A stretch of 64,000 bases of DNA from Arsukibacterium sp. UBA3155 (GCA_002364615.1 DEYP01000002.1:1-64000), one strand, 5' to 3'. Counted from the stretch's first letter, positions 7,413 through 16,780 are shown. Numbers and translations: made by a program. The notes: generated from the letters alone by a model not told the origin.

Positions 7413-7790
7413 ATGAAAAAATGGTTAGGTGCCGCGGTGGCCGCGTTAATAGTAACTTTACCGGTTAAGGCAGAGACGCAGGATTATAAGCTGATAACCG
7501 TTGCCGGTTACCTGAATTTTTATCTGTTGAATATCAATGCGTGTCAGGACTTTCATCCAGAGGCGCGTCAGGCTGCTTACGATGCGGAACAAAAGCTGTA
7601 CCCGTGGCTGGAAAAATTACACAGCAAACTCGGTGATGGTAAGCAGGTTTCGGAAATTGTACTGAAGCGCCGGGCGATGCTGAATTCGCAAATTGGTGAA
7701 GGCGATTTTACCCTGGACCACTGCCAGGCAATTATTAAAATATTAAATGAAGATGGTTTAGATAAAACCTTACTGGCAAATCTGGACTAA
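7413..7790 (+). CDS. Small secreted protein of unknown function
   Basis: A 125-residue protein with a clear signal peptide: MKK, then a hydrophobic core (WLGAAVAALIVTL) and a likely cleavage after VKA. The mature part is helical with two cysteines (NACQDFHP and LDHCQAI) that could form a disulfide. It is not a family I recognise. The ATG at 7413 has CAGGGA upstream and gives a proper signal peptide; an upstream in-frame start at 7335 would bury it. The gene stands alone and ends before a strong terminator. Confidence 0.7.
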   Translation: MKKWLGAAVAALIVTLPVKAETQDYKLITVAGYLNFYLLNINACQDFHPEARQAAYDAEQKLYPWLEKLHSKLGDGKQVSEIVLKRRAMLNSQIGEGDFTLDHCQAIIKILNEDGLDKTLLANLD

Positions 7791-7833
7791 CACTGGTGTA
7801 AGCGGCTACTATTGCCGGCTTAACAATAAGACC

Positions 7834-7867
7834 AACACTGCCGGCAATTAGCCGGCAGTGTTGTTTT
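7834..7867 (+). terminator. Rho-independent terminator
   Basis: A perfect 12-base-pair stem, AACACTGCCGGC (7834-7845) with GCCGGCAGTGTT (7851-7862), a five-base loop AATTA, then GTTTT. It separates the small secreted protein gene from the B12 operon that starts at 7892. Confidence 0.9.
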
Positions 7868-7891
7868 GGCAGGATAATTCAGGAGCTGCGT

Positions 7892-8677
7892 TTGCCCCCG
7901 GCGTTGTTACGACTTCATCAGGCTGCCCTAACGATTGATGGCCAATCTATAGTGGCGCCACTTAGCTTCAGCGCAAATAAAGGTGATTTTATTGGCATTA
8001 TCGGCCCCAATGGGGCCGGTAAAAGTAGCCTGCTGAAACTGATTAATGGCACGCAGCCTTTAAGCTCGGGTGATATCGTGCTGCAACAACGCTCGCTGGC
8101 GAAATTAAACTCCCGCCAGCGAGCCTGCAAAATTGCCAGTGTCAGCCAGGTTAGTCCGCCGGTGTTTGCGTTAACGGTGTATCAGGTGGCGGCGATGGGC
8201 TTATTACCGCACAAGGGCTGGTTTGACGGTAACACCAGCGAAGATGAACAACAGATAGCGCTGGCTTTACAGCAACTGGGGTTACAACATAAGGCACAGG
8301 CGCTGGTGGAAACCCTGTCTGGTGGTGAATTGCAACGGCTCTATCTGGCCAGGGCATTAGTGCAGCAAGCTGAGCTATTGCTGCTGGATGAGCCAACTAA
8401 TCATCTTGATGTGTTGTATCAGCATCAGATTTTGCAGCTGAGCCGGGGGCTGGGCAAAACAGTGTTGGCCTGTTTGCACGATTTAAATTTAGCCGCGCGC
8501 TATTGTAACAAAATAGCCTTGTTACATCAGGGACGGTTGCTGGCGTTTGGCAGCCCGGCCGAGGTATTAACGACGGCGCAGCTTAGCCAGGTTTTTCAGC
8601 TGCCGTGTGAAGTCAGCGTGCACCCGGTGCATGGCAAACTACAAATCACCTTTTTTGCCAGCGGGAGCGGGCTATGA
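7892..8677 (+). CDS. btuD: Cobalamin ABC importer ATPase
   Basis: A 261-residue ATP-binding subunit of a FecE/BtuD-type importer that powers uptake of corrinoid from the periplasm. Seen: Walker A GPNGAGKSS at residues 38-46, the signature LSGGELQR at 142-149, Walker B LLLLDEPTNHLD near 162-173 and the switch histidine in CLHDLN. It starts with TTG at 7892, with AGGAG about 7 bases upstream. It overlaps the permease gene by four bases (ATGA). FecE, HmuV and BtuD are hard to separate by sequence; the adenosyltransferase and binding-protein neighbours point to B12. Confidence 0.9.
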   Translation: MPPALLRLHQAALTIDGQSIVAPLSFSANKGDFIGIIGPNGAGKSSLLKLINGTQPLSSGDIVLQQRSLAKLNSRQRACKIASVSQVSPPVFALTVYQVAAMGLLPHKGWFDGNTSEDEQQIALALQQLGLQHKAQALVETLSGGELQRLYLARALVQQAELLLLDEPTNHLDVLYQHQILQLSRGLGKTVLACLHDLNLAARYCNKIALLHQGRLLAFGSPAEVLTTAQLSQVFQLPCEVSVHPVHGKLQITFFASGSGL

Positions 8678-9660
8678 AACAGCCGCTTGTACTGGGGTTA
8701 ATGCTGCTGGCGTTGCTGTTAAGCGCTGTGCTGAGTTTAACGATTGGCACGGCCAGTTTAACTATTGCCGAGGTATGGCAGGCACTGCTGGGCAGCCAGC
8801 AAAATCCGCTTGCCAGTACCATTGTCTGGCAGGTGCGATTGCCGCGGCTATTGTGTGCCATGTTAGTGGGGGCCGGGCTGGCGATAGCTGGCGCGGTACT
8901 GCAAAATGCCAGCCGTAACCCGCTGGCAGATCCTTATTTGTTTGGCTTAATGGCCGGCGCCGGCCTGGGGGCCAGCATTGCCAGTATTCTACTGCCACCC
9001 CATGTGTTAAGCCTGGCTTTAGCGGCCTTTCTGGGGGCACTATTTGCCGTAGCGCTGGTGTTTCTGGTGTGTATGGGCCGGCAATGGCGAAAAATAGAAA
9101 TGACGTTACTGGCTGGGGTGGCGGTGTCGTTTATGCTAAGTGCGATAAGTAGCTTTATTTTGTACTTTGCAGAGCCTTTTGCCGCCAACAAAGTCATTTT
9201 CTGGCTGATGGGGAGTTTAAGCCGGACCGACTGGGGCAGTGTTGGCTTAATAGCGCCAGCGGTCAGCGTCTTGTTGCTGGTTGCACTGATGCTGCGCCGT
9301 CAGTTGGATGCCTTGCTGCTCAGTGACGAAAGTGCTCAGACGCTTGGCGTTAACCCAACCCGGCTGCGCGTGATATTGTTGCTGCTGACCGCTCTGGTAA
9401 CGGCCTGTATTGTGGCACAGTGCGGGGGCATTGCTTTTGTTGGTTTAATGATCCCGCACCTGGTGCGTTATTTTGTCGGGGTGACGGCGATACCCTTGTT
9501 GCTGGGCTGCACGGTGTTTGGTGCCTTGTTTCTGGTCTGGATTGACAACCTGGCCCGTAGTGCCTTGCTAAGCCAGGAGATCCCATTGGGTATTATTACC
9601 TCGGTACTTGGCAGTCTATTTTTTCTGGTGATTATGCGCCAACGCAGGAGTACAGCATAG
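8674..9660 (+). CDS. btuC: Cobalamin ABC importer permease
   Basis: A 328-residue inner-membrane protein of the FecCD/BtuC family, with about ten hydrophobic helices. Seen: the family segments RLPRLLCAMLVGAGLAIAGA, NPLADPYLFG near residues 85-95, GGIAFVGLMIPHLVR near 250-265 (the cytoplasmic coupling helix region) and EIPLGIITSVLG near the C-terminus. It is translationally coupled to btuD by the ATGA overlap and is two bases ahead of the adenosyltransferase gene. Together with BtuD and BtuF it should form the BtuC2D2F complex. Confidence 0.92.
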   Translation: MKQPLVLGLMLLALLLSAVLSLTIGTASLTIAEVWQALLGSQQNPLASTIVWQVRLPRLLCAMLVGAGLAIAGAVLQNASRNPLADPYLFGLMAGAGLGASIASILLPPHVLSLALAAFLGALFAVALVFLVCMGRQWRKIEMTLLAGVAVSFMLSAISSFILYFAEPFAANKVIFWLMGSLSRTDWGSVGLIAPAVSVLLLVALMLRRQLDALLLSDESAQTLGVNPTRLRVILLLLTALVTACIVAQCGGIAFVGLMIPHLVRYFVGVTAIPLLLGCTVFGALFLVWIDNLARSALLSQEIPLGIITSVLGSLFFLVIMRQRRSTA

Positions 9661-9662
9661 CG

Positions 9663-10313
9663 ATGTCTGATGATAACTTTATTGAAAAGGATACGTCCGC
9701 TACCGACGCGGCGGATGAACAAAACCGGCAACAACGGCACAAATTGCGCCAGCAAAAGCTGCAGCAACAGGTGCAGCAAGGTATTGATAAAGCAACGGCT
9801 GAAAAAGGTTTGCTGCTGGTTATTACCGGCAATGGTAAAGGCAAATCTACTTCAGGCTTTGGTACTGTTGCCCGGGCTGTTGGTCATGGTTTAACCGCAG
9901 CTGTGGTCCAGTTTATTAAAGGTAGCTGGGAGTGCGGCGAGCGCAATTTGCTGGCGCAACATCAGGTAGAATTTGCGGTAATGGCAACCGGTTTTACCTG
10001 GGATACACAGGATAAAGCGGCTGATATTGCTGCCGCAGAAAAAGTCTGGCAGCGCGCTGAGCAAATGCTGGCCGATCCGGCCATTGATTTGGTATTGCTG
10101 GACGAGCTGACCTACATGGTCAGTTATCATTATATTGAGTTGGAGCGGATTGTCTGTGCGCTGCAAAACCGCCCGGCGGCGCAGCATGTGGTCATTACCG
10201 GCCGCTCCTGTCATCGCACGTTAGTTGAGATGGCCGACACGGTCAGTGAAGTGCAGGTGGTGAAACACGCGTTTGATGCCGGCATTAAAGCACAGCGGGG
10301 CCTGGATTGGTGA
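9663..10313 (+). CDS. cobO: Cob(I)yrinic acid a,c-diamide adenosyltransferase (CobA/CobO type)
   Basis: A 216-residue cytoplasmic enzyme that transfers the 5'-deoxyadenosyl group of ATP to cob(I)alamin or its precursors, producing the coenzyme form. Seen: the P-loop GNGKGKST at residues 56-63, VVQFIKGSWECGE near 80-92, LLDELTYMV (Walker-B-like) near 140 and VVITGR near 178. A glutamine-rich N-terminal helix (residues 20-40) precedes the core, as in CobO/BtuR. Its place between btuC and btuF suggests imported corrinoid is adenosylated at once. No cobinamide-salvage genes (cobU, cobS, cobT) are seen in the window. Confidence 0.92.
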   Translation: MSDDNFIEKDTSATDAADEQNRQQRHKLRQQKLQQQVQQGIDKATAEKGLLLVITGNGKGKSTSGFGTVARAVGHGLTAAVVQFIKGSWECGERNLLAQHQVEFAVMATGFTWDTQDKAADIAAAEKVWQRAEQMLADPAIDLVLLDELTYMVSYHYIELERIVCALQNRPAAQHVVITGRSCHRTLVEMADTVSEVQVVKHAFDAGIKAQRGLDW

Positions 10314-11197
10314 AAAGTCGATTTGTGAAGAGTCAACGGGTGAAGACCCGTTGTGTTTTCTCAGTATGGTATCTGTTGCTATGTTTTGGTCAGCCAGCGT
10401 TAGCTGCAGAGTCGGCCACACCCCAACCGCAAGCTGAACCAAAGCAACGGATTATCGCGCTGGCACCGCATATTACCGAGCTGCTGTATGCTATTGGTGC
10501 CGGCGGGCAACTGGTTGGGGTGAGTGCGTTTAGCGATTATCCACAAGCGGCGAAAGCCTTACCGCAGGTGGCGAATTATGCCGGAGTAAACCTTGAAGCT
10601 ATTTTAGCGTTACAGCCCGATCTGGTCATTGCCTGGAAAACCGGCAATGTGGCAGCGGATATCAGCCGTTTACAACAGTTTGGTATTAATGTGGTGTACT
10701 CCGATCCTATTCAGATCGGTGATATCGCCAATGAGCTTCGCTATCTGGGCGATGTTACGGGTCACCGGCAACAGGCAGAGGCAGTAGCAACAGAGTTTGA
10801 ACGGCAACTGGCTGATCTGAAAACCGAATATAGCAATAAGCCCCGGCTAAAGGTATTTTTCAGTATGGGTACCGAACCGCTTACTTCTGTAGCCAATCAG
10901 GCCTGGCCAGCGCAAGCTATGGCGCTGTGCGCCACGGACAATATCATTGCCAGTGCCAGCAACGATTATCCTCAGCCCGGCTTAGAGCAGGTATTGCAGG
11001 CCCGGCCGCAGGTGATTATTCAGGCTACGGCGGGTGCTACGCCCGCAGATATTGGTTTCTGGCAGGCTTATCCGGTGATCCCGGCCGTCGCGCTGGGCCA
11101 ATTTATCACCGTCGATGCCGACTTACTGTATCGGACCAGTCCGCGCACCTTGACCGGTATCCGGCAATTATGTCAGGGCCTTGATAGTTACCGTTAG
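10310..11197 (+). CDS. btuF: Periplasmic cobalamin-binding protein
   Basis: A 295-residue periplasmic substrate-binding protein of the BtuF/FepB class. Seen: a basic N-terminus with hydrophobic segment VFSVWYLLLCFGQPALAAE (signal peptide), then RIIALAPHITELLYAIGAGGQLVGVS at the start of lobe one, LEAILALQPDLVIAW near residue 95 and RPQVIIQAT in lobe two. The GTG start at 10310 overlaps the stop of cobO (GTGA). An alternative GTG lies at 10325. This is the last gene of the operon; the kinase gene converges on it 33 bases later. Confidence 0.9.
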   Translation: MKSRFVKSQRVKTRCVFSVWYLLLCFGQPALAAESATPQPQAEPKQRIIALAPHITELLYAIGAGGQLVGVSAFSDYPQAAKALPQVANYAGVNLEAILALQPDLVIAWKTGNVAADISRLQQFGINVVYSDPIQIGDIANELRYLGDVTGHRQQAEAVATEFERQLADLKTEYSNKPRLKVFFSMGTEPLTSVANQAWPAQAMALCATDNIIASASNDYPQPGLEQVLQARPQVIIQATAGATPADIGFWQAYPVIPAVALGQFITVDADLLYRTSPRTLTGIRQLCQGLDSYR

Positions 11198-11230
11198 CCA
11201 CGGCAGTATTATCAACATAGTGCCTGGCTG

Positions 11231-13246
11231 CTAGCTGTTAATACTACTCATCAGGGTGTTGGCCCGGCGCATTAACCGCTCAGCATTTCGCACCTGATTG
11301 GTTTTTAACAGCTCACCCGATAATGTCAGGTATTTGTCAGCCAATTGCCGTTTTAAACCCTTAATTAAGCTGAAATCTGCCGGTAACTGAGCACTGTAAT
11401 GCTGATACTGTTCAAACACACTGTCAGTGTCCCGAGCTGAACGACTGAGGTTTAGCTCTTCGCTAAGCCGTGCAAAGGTTTGCTGATAAAACACCGCGGC
11501 TTCCTGATGAGGGAAGGGCAGCGGCGTGGCAGTATCTTTGGCCGTGTGATAGGCCGCCATCGCCGCGACGGCGCTTTGCAGCTGTTCGCTATGGCTTAGT
11601 AAATCACGGGTTTGCTCACTGTCAGCAAAAATATGTTTACCGGCATTAATTAACGCATGCAGCACCGGCGCATTATGCTCTTGGCTGGCCTTGGCAAAGG
11701 CAGTTTGATAAGCACTGATTTCAGCGTCGTCCGGCACCACAATATAGTGCTGATCTATCCGCTTCATCTCTTTAAGAATAGTATAAATATCGGTGTCATC
11801 GACTGTTGTCTGGTATTGCTGATTAACGAGCAGGCTACGCAGTTGGTTGCGCAGGACATCAAGCGCCGTTTGCTTGCTACGATGCATATTACTGGCGATA
11901 CCCGCCAAATAATGCGAGTCGGGATATAAGCGGCTGGCCTGATTTAGCAATTGTTCAATCTGCGGATAATCCGGATAGTTAAAGCGCCGATCACTAATCA
12001 CTTGATCAATTTGCTGTTCAAAGTACGCCAGCAGCTTGTCGGATTGTAAACGCAATAAACCAGAGCGTATCAGAGGATCAGTGTTTTCAAGCGCTGAGAA
12101 TGTGCTCAGAAACTCCGGGGCAGCAGTGCTAGCCAGCGCAAGGTAATGATCGTGCTGCTGTTGTTGCTTGGCCTGCTGTTGTTGCAGTGCCAGCAGCTGT
12201 TGCTGCTGCTGACTGTGTAACTGCCATAAGCTGGTGGCAGCCAACAATGCGACACCAGCTGCGGTTGCTGCTGGCCAGTAGCGCCGGTTCAGCCCCTCTA
12301 ATACTCTGCTAACACTGGTTTGGCGGCTATTTCTGTCAAAACGCAGCGCGCGTTTTAACGCCAGCCACTGCCATGGATTGAGATGAGCGGGTTTGTCAGG
12401 CTGTTTTTGTTGCTTGGCAGCTTTATCCGCCGGGATCCTGTCAAAAGGGTGCTTACTGGTTAACAGCTCATAGCTGATGCAGCCGAATGAAAAGGTATCA
12501 TCACTTACTGAGGGGGCGTTGCCTGCGAGCAAATCGGTACTGGCGTAGGCAGGAGTATAGCCGCTTAATGCAGCCGCCGGGTTATGCTGCTCAGCGGCAT
12601 AAATATCATGATTAAGTTGCAGGGTATGGGCGACACCAAAATCCAGCACCTTTAACTGGCCACTGCGGTTAACCATAATGTTGGCCGGTTTTAAATCTGC
12701 ATGGACGATACCTTTACTGTGCGCATAATTTAGGGCCGAACCTAATTGGTCCAGTAGTTTAATTGCGGCACGCAGGGGGAGTCCTTTTGGCTTATAGCGT
12801 TTTATTACCTGGTCCAGACTTTCGCCATCCAGATATTCCATCACGATAAAGTAACAGTTCTGTTCACAGTCAACATCAAACACATTGACAATATTAGGAT
12901 GGGACAACTGCTGGGTTTTGTGGGCTTCCTGTAGCAACAGCTGCAGTGCTTCTGGCTGGCTGACAAACTGTGGTTGCAACACTTTTATCGCTACCTGAGC
13001 TTCTGCAACGCCAGCCTCGGCTAAAAAAGTATCCCGGGCACGGTAGATGTCACTCATCCCGCCAGAACCAATTTTTGATTCCAGTAAATAGCGTTGTTTG
13101 ATTGTTTTACCGCTTAAGTCACTTCCCGGTGCTGTTGTCGCAGGGGGGCGGCGGGCAAAGCGGGTTTTCTCGTTATCTGCTGCGAACGTGTCATCTGCAG
13201 CAAGTGTTGTATCAGGTTGAGTGGTCTTGTCAGCGTTATCAGCCAT
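11231..13246 (-). CDS. T6SS-associated membrane Ser/Thr protein kinase (PpkA-like)
   Basis: A 671-residue Hanks-type kinase. The glycine loop GSGGMS is at residues 60-65, the ATP lysine is K88 (VAIK), the catalytic loop HADLKPAN is at 182-189 and DFG at 202-204, so all key residues are present. A single transmembrane helix lies near 330-348, followed by a glutamine-rich stretch and a long helical periplasmic region to the end, the place for signal sensing. It is divergent from the FHA gene and, with the phosphatase inside the operon, should make up a threonine-phosphorylation pathway like PpkA-Fha-PppA of Pseudomonas. That comparison is by family; substrates here are unproven. AAGGT precedes the ATG. 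Confidence 0.9.
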   Translation of the reverse strand: MADNADKTTQPDTTLAADDTFAADNEKTRFARRPPATTAPGSDLSGKTIKQRYLLESKIGSGGMSDIYRARDTFLAEAGVAEAQVAIKVLQPQFVSQPEALQLLLQEAHKTQQLSHPNIVNVFDVDCEQNCYFIVMEYLDGESLDQVIKRYKPKGLPLRAAIKLLDQLGSALNYAHSKGIVHADLKPANIMVNRSGQLKVLDFGVAHTLQLNHDIYAAEQHNPAAALSGYTPAYASTDLLAGNAPSVSDDTFSFGCISYELLTSKHPFDRIPADKAAKQQKQPDKPAHLNPWQWLALKRALRFDRNSRQTSVSRVLEGLNRRYWPAATAAGVALLAATSLWQLHSQQQQQLLALQQQQAKQQQQHDHYLALASTAAPEFLSTFSALENTDPLIRSGLLRLQSDKLLAYFEQQIDQVISDRRFNYPDYPQIEQLLNQASRLYPDSHYLAGIASNMHRSKQTALDVLRNQLRSLLVNQQYQTTVDDTDIYTILKEMKRIDQHYIVVPDDAEISAYQTAFAKASQEHNAPVLHALINAGKHIFADSEQTRDLLSHSEQLQSAVAAMAAYHTAKDTATPLPFPHQEAAVFYQQTFARLSEELNLSRSARDTDSVFEQYQHYSAQLPADFSLIKGLKRQLADKYLTLSGELLKTNQVRNAERLMRRANTLMSSINS

Positions 13247-13562
13247 TGTTTAGTTACCTTACTCGTTAATCTGCTGCGGTTGTGTGACGCATCAGTATTA
13301 CTGCACCCCCCACCTTTTTACATAAACGTGACAAATAGTTATAAATGCTGAATAAAAACCTCAGCCTTCTACGATGTTAAGTACCGTCACGTTGTTTAAT
13401 GCCTTGCCATTTTAGCTTTAGATGAAAAAACATCAAGTTAAATTGCAATAATGTAAACAAGATATATATTGACTTGGTTTCTTTTTGGTTCTAACCTTTG
13501 CGCCTGCAACATTTGGTAAAATTAATGTGTATTAAATGGGTGCTTTCGGCAGGGAGTGTTAA
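13247..13562. promoter_or_regulatory. Divergent intergenic region upstream of the kinase and the T6SS operon
   Basis: This 316-base AT-rich stretch must hold the promoters of both the leftward kinase gene and the rightward T6SS operon. A TTGACT at 13469-13474 is a passable -35 for the rightward direction, but the bases 17 downstream (TAACCT) make a poor -10. No sigma54 -24/-12 element or strong operator palindrome was found by eye. No open reading frame of note is present. Confidence 0.4.
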
Positions 13563-14894
13563 GTGGGTCAGACGGATAGGTTACTCGAGCTGTCGGTGTT
13601 AAGTTATCACCGGTTGTCACCACGTCAGGTGGCATTAAAACGTTTTGACGGTAATGGTGGCACGCTGGGCCGGGCAGAACATGCTGACTGGCATCTGCCG
13701 GATCCAGAGCGGGTGGTATCCAGCATTCATGGTCAAATTGGATACCAGAGCGGTAGTTTCTGGATCACGGATCTTTCAACCAATGGTCTATTTGTTAATC
13801 GTGCTGTTGCGCCACTTGGCAACGGTCAGAAACATTTACTGACCGACGGTGATTTATTGTGTCTGGGTGACTATGAAATTAACGTTGCCATTATATCCGC
13901 TCCCAGCCACGCCGAAACGGGCGCAGCGAGTTTGCCACAGAGCATGCCGGCGAGCTCGCCTGGTCCGGGTCTGAAAGTCAGTGACTTTGCTGCTGCGCAT
14001 TTTCAGACTACTACACAAAATAATACACAAATTACCTCTGAGAGTTCCCATTACCAGCAAACCGACGGCTATCAGCAGACTGATGCGCTGGCCAGTAACG
14101 ATATGCTGGATGAAAGTTTTAGCCCGCCACAGAGTATTATTCCCGACGACTGGCAACCACAGTGGCAACAGACTCCCTTACCCGACGAACCACTGCAGCT
14201 GGCAACCAACCATGTCAGCTCGCAGGCTTCGGCAATGCCGGGTGCAGGAGGTGCTAGGGCTGCAGGAGGTACTGCGGCTGCAGCAGATGTGGGCGCTGAA
14301 CAGGCGAATGCCGGGCAATGTTTACAGGCCTTTCTCAGTGCACTTAACGTTGCTACGCCGCCAGCACAGCAGCTGCAAAACCCCGCCTGGTGGGGGCAGC
14401 TAGGTGAGGCGTTGCAGGCATCGTTGCAAGGCATGATTGATGTTATGCGTTCCCGCTCAGAGTTAAAAAACACCTTACGGGTTAACCAGACTACGTTTGG
14501 GCAGCGGGAAAATAATCCGCTGAAATTTTCTGCCAATGTCACTGAAGCTTTTCATAACTTATTTAATCATAACGCCAGCAGCTTTATGGCACCGCAACAA
14601 GCGGTAAAAGCGGCTTTTGCCGATATCAGTGAGCACGAAGCGGCAATTATTGCCGGCGCCGCTGGCGCAATGCAGGGGCTGCTTGCGCAACTGACACCGC
14701 AATTGATAGCACAGCGGGATTTTGGCGCCGGCTTTATCGATAAGGTAAACCCTGCGAAACGTTACAGTCGTTACTGGAGGCTGTATCAGGCGCTGCATCA
14801 GGAGCTGCTTGCTGAAGTGGGTCGCACTGCCAAAGGTGGGGTAAACGATGATTTTATCCGTGCTTATGAAAACTACTTAACAAAACAAAAATGA
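13563..14894 (+). CDS. tagH: T6SS FHA-domain scaffold protein
   Basis: A 443-residue cytoplasmic protein. Residues about 25-100 form an FHA phosphothreonine-binding domain: GGTLGRAEHADWHLPDP, then VVSSIHGQI and TDLSTNGLFVN, containing the family's GR, SxxH and NG landmarks. A low-complexity linker rich in Q, S and A follows (about 120-245). The C-terminal 190 residues match the domain that T6SS FHA proteins (ImpI/VasC/Fha) share. It starts with GTG, with GGGAG upstream. It is the first gene of the rightward T6SS operon and the expected target of the divergent kinase. Confidence 0.9.
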   Translation: MGQTDRLLELSVLSYHRLSPRQVALKRFDGNGGTLGRAEHADWHLPDPERVVSSIHGQIGYQSGSFWITDLSTNGLFVNRAVAPLGNGQKHLLTDGDLLCLGDYEINVAIISAPSHAETGAASLPQSMPASSPGPGLKVSDFAAAHFQTTTQNNTQITSESSHYQQTDGYQQTDALASNDMLDESFSPPQSIIPDDWQPQWQQTPLPDEPLQLATNHVSSQASAMPGAGGARAAGGTAAAADVGAEQANAGQCLQAFLSALNVATPPAQQLQNPAWWGQLGEALQASLQGMIDVMRSRSELKNTLRVNQTTFGQRENNPLKFSANVTEAFHNLFNHNASSFMAPQQAVKAAFADISEHEAAIIAGAAGAMQGLLAQLTPQLIAQRDFGAGFIDKVNPAKRYSRYWRLYQALHQELLAEVGRTAKGGVNDDFIRAYENYLTKQK

Positions 14895-14916
14895 TAGATC
14901 AACGGAGTTGTCAATT

Positions 14917-15402
14917 ATGAAACGGATCACCCTGCTGGTGATAGTCATGCTATCTGTGCTCTTTATAACGGGTTGTCAGGCTGTCTATTCCACTTTTCCA
15001 CCTTCTACCACGCTGCATTTTAGGGTGGCTCAGGACATAAACCCGGATGCGGATCAGCGTCCATCGCCGGTAATTGTGCGGGTGTATGAACTGGCGTCAA
15101 AAACCGTATTTGAAAATCAGGATTTTTTTGCGCTGTACGATAATCCTGAACAAACGCTACGTACCGATTTACTTAAAATAGATGAGCTGGTGTTTGAACC
15201 CGGGCAGCGCACCGAATACAAAATGGCCTTGCTACCCACTACCAAAGCAGTTGCTGTGATTGCCGCATACCGGGATATTGAAGGTGCCCGCTGGCGTGCA
15301 GTAGTAGATGTTAAACCAACAGGTTATGACGATTTTTATGTCTACGTGGACAAGCTTGCCGTGTATATCCGTGAACATGATCTAGAGCGGCCCAGCCGTT
15401 AA
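14917..15402 (+). CDS. tssJ: T6SS outer-membrane lipoprotein TssJ
   Basis: A 161-residue lipoprotein with a signal peptide ending in FITGC (lipidation cysteine C20). The mature domain has the TssJ beta-sandwich pattern: STTLHFRVAQDINPD, then SPVIVRVYELAS and FFALYD near residues 50-75. It anchors the TssJLM membrane complex to the outer membrane. ACGGAG lies about 8 bases upstream of the ATG at 14917, favouring this start over one three codons earlier. It lies 22 bases after the FHA gene. Confidence 0.93.
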   Translation: MKRITLLVIVMLSVLFITGCQAVYSTFPPSTTLHFRVAQDINPDADQRPSPVIVRVYELASKTVFENQDFFALYDNPEQTLRTDLLKIDELVFEPGQRTEYKMALLPTTKAVAVIAAYRDIEGARWRAVVDVKPTGYDDFYVYVDKLAVYIREHDLERPSR

Positions 15403-15432
15403 CGGCGGCAGTCTGCCCGGAGTAGAATGTAA

Positions 15433-16761
15433 ATGAGTGAATTCAGTAAAATTGCCTGGTCAGAAGGGATGTTTTTACGGCCGCAACACTTTCAACAGCA
15501 AGAGCGCCATCTGCATTATAGCCAACAAAGCCGCCAGGCGCAGTTAGCGCCCTTTAGCTGGGGCGTCTACGATTATCAGCTGGACAGCCAGTGTTTAAAG
15601 TTCAGTCAGTTTGGCTTAAGCCGTCTGCGCGGTATCCTGCCAGATGGCACTTTACTGGAATTACCTGATATTGAGCCACTGCCGGCACCGCTTAGCATTG
15701 CCAGAGGGTGTCGCGACCAGCAGGTGTATCTTTGCCTGGCGGTTGATAAAGCGAATGGTTTAAATATTGCTGAGCAACACAGTGAACAGATAACCCGCTT
15801 TCATTTTGCTGATCATACCCTGACCGACACCAGCTTAGCCGAAGCGGCGGTTGAAACCTTGCAGTTAGCCAGGCTCAGCGTGTTGCTGAAACTGGAAAGT
15901 GACGATAGAAGTGGATTTATTGGCGTTGCCATTGGCCGGATCCGGGAAGTGACCGATCAGGGCGAAGTGAAGCTGGACGACAAGTTTATTCCGCCACTAC
16001 TCAATGTGCAGCGCAATCCACCGCTAAAAGCATTGATAAATGAAACCCTGGGTATGCTTAACCAGCGCTCGCAGGCATTAAGCAGTCGGATCAGCAAAGG
16101 TCAGGGTACCAGTAGCTCTATTGCCGACTTTCTGATGTTACAGGTGCTGAACCGGTATGAGCCGCTGTTAAAGCACTGGCAGCAACTTGATGGCAGTAAT
16201 CCGCTGGCTTTGTATCAGCTGATGGTCAGTATGCTCGGTGAACTTGCCACCTTTACCAGCAAAGAGAAAAGGCCGCCTGAGTTTCCGCCCTATATTCATC
16301 AGGATCTGACCGCCGTTTTTGGCAACTTAGCGGTGATTATGAATCAGACGCTCAGCGTGGTGTTGGAGCAAACTGCTCAGGCATTGCCATTAGAACAGGC
16401 CAAGTTCGGTGTTTTAGTCTCACCGCTAACCGACAAAACGCTGCTGGAATATGCCCAGTTTGTGTTGGCGGTCAACGCTGACTTACCTGCTGAAGACATC
16501 CGCAAGCATTTGCCGGCCAGACTTAAAATTGGTCCGGTCGAACATATCCGTGAATTGGTCAACAACCAACTTCCCGGCATACCGGTTACGGGCTTACCGG
16601 TTGCACCAAGGCAGGTGCCATATCATGCCGGTTATCACTACTTCCAGTTGGATAAAACCAGTATTTACTGGCAGCGACTGGCAAACAGTGGCGCACTGGC
16701 TTTGCATTTATCGGGGAATTACCCCGGCTTAAAGCTGGAACTCTGGGCGATTAAGGCCTGA
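15433..16761 (+). CDS. tssK: T6SS baseplate protein TssK
   Basis: A 442-residue cytoplasmic protein that links the baseplate to the TssL/TssM membrane complex. The diagnostic opening KIAWSEGMFLRPQHFQQQERH is at residues 6-26, DGTLLELPD near 72, and PPEFPPYIHQDL near 278. Length equals the family standard. GGAG lies about 13 bases before the ATG, close behind tssJ. Confidence 0.95.
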   Translation: MSEFSKIAWSEGMFLRPQHFQQQERHLHYSQQSRQAQLAPFSWGVYDYQLDSQCLKFSQFGLSRLRGILPDGTLLELPDIEPLPAPLSIARGCRDQQVYLCLAVDKANGLNIAEQHSEQITRFHFADHTLTDTSLAEAAVETLQLARLSVLLKLESDDRSGFIGVAIGRIREVTDQGEVKLDDKFIPPLLNVQRNPPLKALINETLGMLNQRSQALSSRISKGQGTSSSIADFLMLQVLNRYEPLLKHWQQLDGSNPLALYQLMVSMLGELATFTSKEKRPPEFPPYIHQDLTAVFGNLAVIMNQTLSVVLEQTAQALPLEQAKFGVLVSPLTDKTLLEYAQFVLAVNADLPAEDIRKHLPARLKIGPVEHIRELVNNQLPGIPVTGLPVAPRQVPYHAGYHYFQLDKTSIYWQRLANSGALALHLSGNYPGLKLELWAIKA

Positions 16762-16780
16762 AATATAGGGATAGAAGGCA

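Noticed and set aside
7791-7891. Cobalamin riboswitch ahead of btuD
   Set aside because: The space holds a plain terminator and is too short for the roughly 200-base element; no B12-box-like segment was recognised.
14072-14542. Long open frame on the minus strand across the FHA gene
   Set aside because: It is a shadow of the low-complexity linker of the FHA protein; composition is biased (C, S, A), and there is no ribosome-binding site or family likeness.
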